Positions 62,628-64,000 of a DNA stretch of 64,000 bases are shown here, piece after piece (the stretch's first letter is position 1; each line of letters starts with the position of its first letter). Below the pieces are notes generated by a model. The model made no database searches. It saw nothing but the letters and a program-made list of their open reading frames with translations, and was not told the DNA's origin. The stretch is from Lachnospiraceae bacterium (GTDB lineage Bacteria > Bacillota > Clostridia > Lachnospirales > Lachnospiraceae), in assembly GCA_022510745.1 (NCBI GenBank), contig JAFLSY010000008.1, forward strand, positions 62,001-126,000. The letters run 5' to 3'. Both the position numbers and the translations under genes were made by a program.

Positions 62628-63758
62628 TTAATATTCCGGAAGATAATCTAATAATTCATTAACCCTTTCTTCCGTCAGTTCGGCCGCCTTTAAGTTCACA
62701 ACCATGGAATACATACTTCCTCCTTCATATTCAGCACCGGCTTCCTGCATGGCCGCTTCTTTTTCAGCAATCCAGTTCCGTTCCTCTTCGGTCAGTTTCC
62801 GCATGCTCTCCTCATCCAGATTTTCTTTCAAAATCCCCCAGATGGTGTTAAGGGCTTCATCCCAAGTGGTATATAACTCATAAGATATTTGGTTCATCTC
62901 CGCCTGGGTCTGTGCATCTTGAAGTTCTTCTTTTAGTTCAATGCTCTTTAAATCTGCATTAAACCATGCGCCTACCGCTCTACCTCTGACATCTGCGGCA
63001 GCATAGTCATAACTGGAAAAACCCTCCCCTTCCTTTACATTATAAAGCCCATAGAAGGGAAGCTCCGTTTCCGTTGTATTTTCCAAATAATAATAGCCAA
63101 CCCAGCCCCGATATTCTTCCGGCAGATCGGCAAGCTTTGCACCGGGAAGATACATATACAAATCTTCCGCATCGTCCAGTCCATATGCAGTACCATAGTC
63201 AAAATAGTATCCGTCTTTAATCTCTTCTCCAAATCCGAGCGGATATTCAATAGCAGCTATTTGAAAGACATAGGTTGTTTCATCTATCTTTTCCGGCTCT
63301 GTAAAAGTTCCGTAAAAATCACTGCAAAAGATGGTACCATTGGGGTATCCCTCACCCGTTACGCCTAAATCACTGTCCTGAAAATGTCCGTCAAAGCTTC
63401 CGTCCTCATGAATATGGAGTACAGTGTACCAGCCACCGGCACCGCTGGAAAAATAAAACTCCAGACCGGCAACATCCGCAAAAGAAAATCCACCAAAAGA
63501 AAGGGCTCCCGCTTCTTCTTGTATCTGTCCGGTTCCTTCTCCATCCTGTGTCCCTTCCGGTTGTGTATCATCTGTCAGAGTATTCTCCGGCTGTGCCGTA
63601 TTCTGTTCATTCGGAATGCTTTCCGCGATGCTATCTAAGAATCTGTTCCCGGTCTGCTCCGTACTTTCAGATGCATTCCCACTGTCCGCACCGCATCCGC
63701 TAAGCATCCCTGCCATCAGACAAAAGCATACTATTAAGCCTACTATTTTCTTTTGCAT
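62628..63758 (-). CDS. Lipoprotein with C-terminal LprI-like domain
   Basis: A 376-residue secreted lipoprotein with lipobox MLSGC (Cys22) and a Glu/Gln/Thr-rich linker to about residue 85. The middle (about 90-270) is a beta-rich region of no known family (GGFSFADVAGLEFYFSSGAG). The end (about 285-376) resembles the LprI lysozyme-inhibitor family: AEMNQISYELYTTWDEALN, EERNWIAEKEAAM and LTEERVNELLDYL. The ATG at 63758 follows GGAGAG. It may protect against lysozyme or bind the cell wall, which is inference. Confidence 0.75.
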   Translation of the reverse strand: MQKKIVGLIVCFCLMAGMLSGCGADSGNASESTEQTGNRFLDSIAESIPNEQNTAQPENTLTDDTQPEGTQDGEGTGQIQEEAGALSFGGFSFADVAGLEFYFSSGAGGWYTVLHIHEDGSFDGHFQDSDLGVTGEGYPNGTIFCSDFYGTFTEPEKIDETTYVFQIAAIEYPLGFGEEIKDGYYFDYGTAYGLDDAEDLYMYLPGAKLADLPEEYRGWVGYYYLENTTETELPFYGLYNVKEGEGFSSYDYAAADVRGRAVGAWFNADLKSIELKEELQDAQTQAEMNQISYELYTTWDEALNTIWGILKENLDEESMRKLTEEERNWIAEKEAAMQEAGAEYEGGSMYSMVVNLKAAELTEERVNELLDYLPEY

Positions 63759-63777
63759 TTTTTCTCTCCGTATACAC

Positions 63778-64000
63778 CTAAGATAGCCCCATGGTCTTCT
63801 CGGCAAAAACGGAATATTCCATCACTGTTTTGCCCGTCAATTCCCTGCTGCGCTTATCCGGTCCCTGGCCTCCGATAAACACTCTGTATTCTCCCTCATG
63901 CACCATCAGGCTGCCTTCCTCGTCATATAGAGCAAAAGCCTCCATGGGAAGATGTATACTTACCTGCTTTTTCTCCCCGGGTTTTAAAGCGCACTTACAG
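63778..64000 (-). CDS. Glycoside hydrolase family 3, C-terminal end (partial)
   Basis: The last 73 codons of a gene cut by the right edge. The visible part (LKPGEKKQVSIHLPM, then FALYDEEGSLMVHEGEY and VFIGGQGPDKRS) is the C-terminal fibronectin III-like domain of family 3 beta-glucosidases and related enzymes, with the usual Pro-Gly-Glu and Gly-Gly-x-x-Pro-Asp positions. The catalytic domains lie outside the window, so the sugar cleaved cannot be stated. Confidence 0.85.
   Translation of the reverse strand, partial: CKCALKPGEKKQVSIHLPMEAFALYDEEGSLMVHEGEYRVFIGGQGPDKRSRELTGKTVMEYSVFAEKTMGLS

Overview
The window looks like the chromosome of a spore-forming anaerobic Clostridia bacterium, most likely Lachnospiraceae (Bacillota). 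The grounds are SpoIIM next to XerD, two SpoVB-type flippases, a Spo0A effector-domain protein, the clostridial run yicC-remA-gmk-rpoZ-rimO-pgsA-cinA, RNase Y, RqcH, aspartate carbamoyltransferase with a PyrI chain, and strong AGGAGG ribosome binding sites. No phage, insertion sequence, CRISPR array, rRNA or tRNA was seen. Most of the window is housekeeping; the unusual material sits in a few cassettes and in the intergenic spaces.

Layout. 1-4.7 kb: gap (cut by the left edge), a PHP histidinol-phosphatase, and the sulfur-relay operon iscS-iscU-mnmA. 4.8-14.9 kb: a flippase, DAHP synthase, xerD, spoIIM, a Nudix ADP-ribose hydrolase, an aminotransferase, rny, and the SOS-controlled recA-recX pair. 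15-22.7 kb: a complete oligopeptide importer (oppA, then oppBCDF) with an enlarged OppC. 23-30.1 kb: the conserved yicC operon, ending in a zinc-ribbon membrane protein with 12 YYxQQ repeats.

30.2-36.7 kb is accessory: a PARG-type macrodomain and a PPP phosphatase with weak start codons, a WYL-regulator stub, a PD-(D/E)XK nuclease with heptad repeats, and an autoregulated ABC transporter operon. 36.8-42.6 kb: rqcH, a second flippase, glgA, and a Spo0A effector domain with no receiver, preceded by 0A boxes. 42.9-48 kb: folate biosynthesis (folC, folE, an HD protein, folP, folBK). 48-51 kb: small membrane and PH proteins, a nitroreductase, pyrBI. 51-54.7 kb: a zinc-handling operon (His-rich COG0523 GTPase, a second COG0523-YcgQ fusion, a ZIP transporter) running into ylmH.

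54.8-62 kb: a lipoprotein, a chemoreceptor, and a three-gene cassette made of a 1203-residue protein with four AAA+ modules and two small membrane proteins. This cassette is the best candidate for an undescribed system. 62-64 kb: RNase P RNA, an LprI-like lipoprotein, and the end of a family 3 glycoside hydrolase.

Several regulatory signals can be read directly: two LexA boxes on recA, overlapping palindromes across the ABC-operon promoter, inverted 0A boxes before the Spo0A-like gene, and many intrinsic terminators. Three intergenic regions hold long hairpins with no assigned function. All functional statements come from recognising families and motifs by eye; no searches were run.
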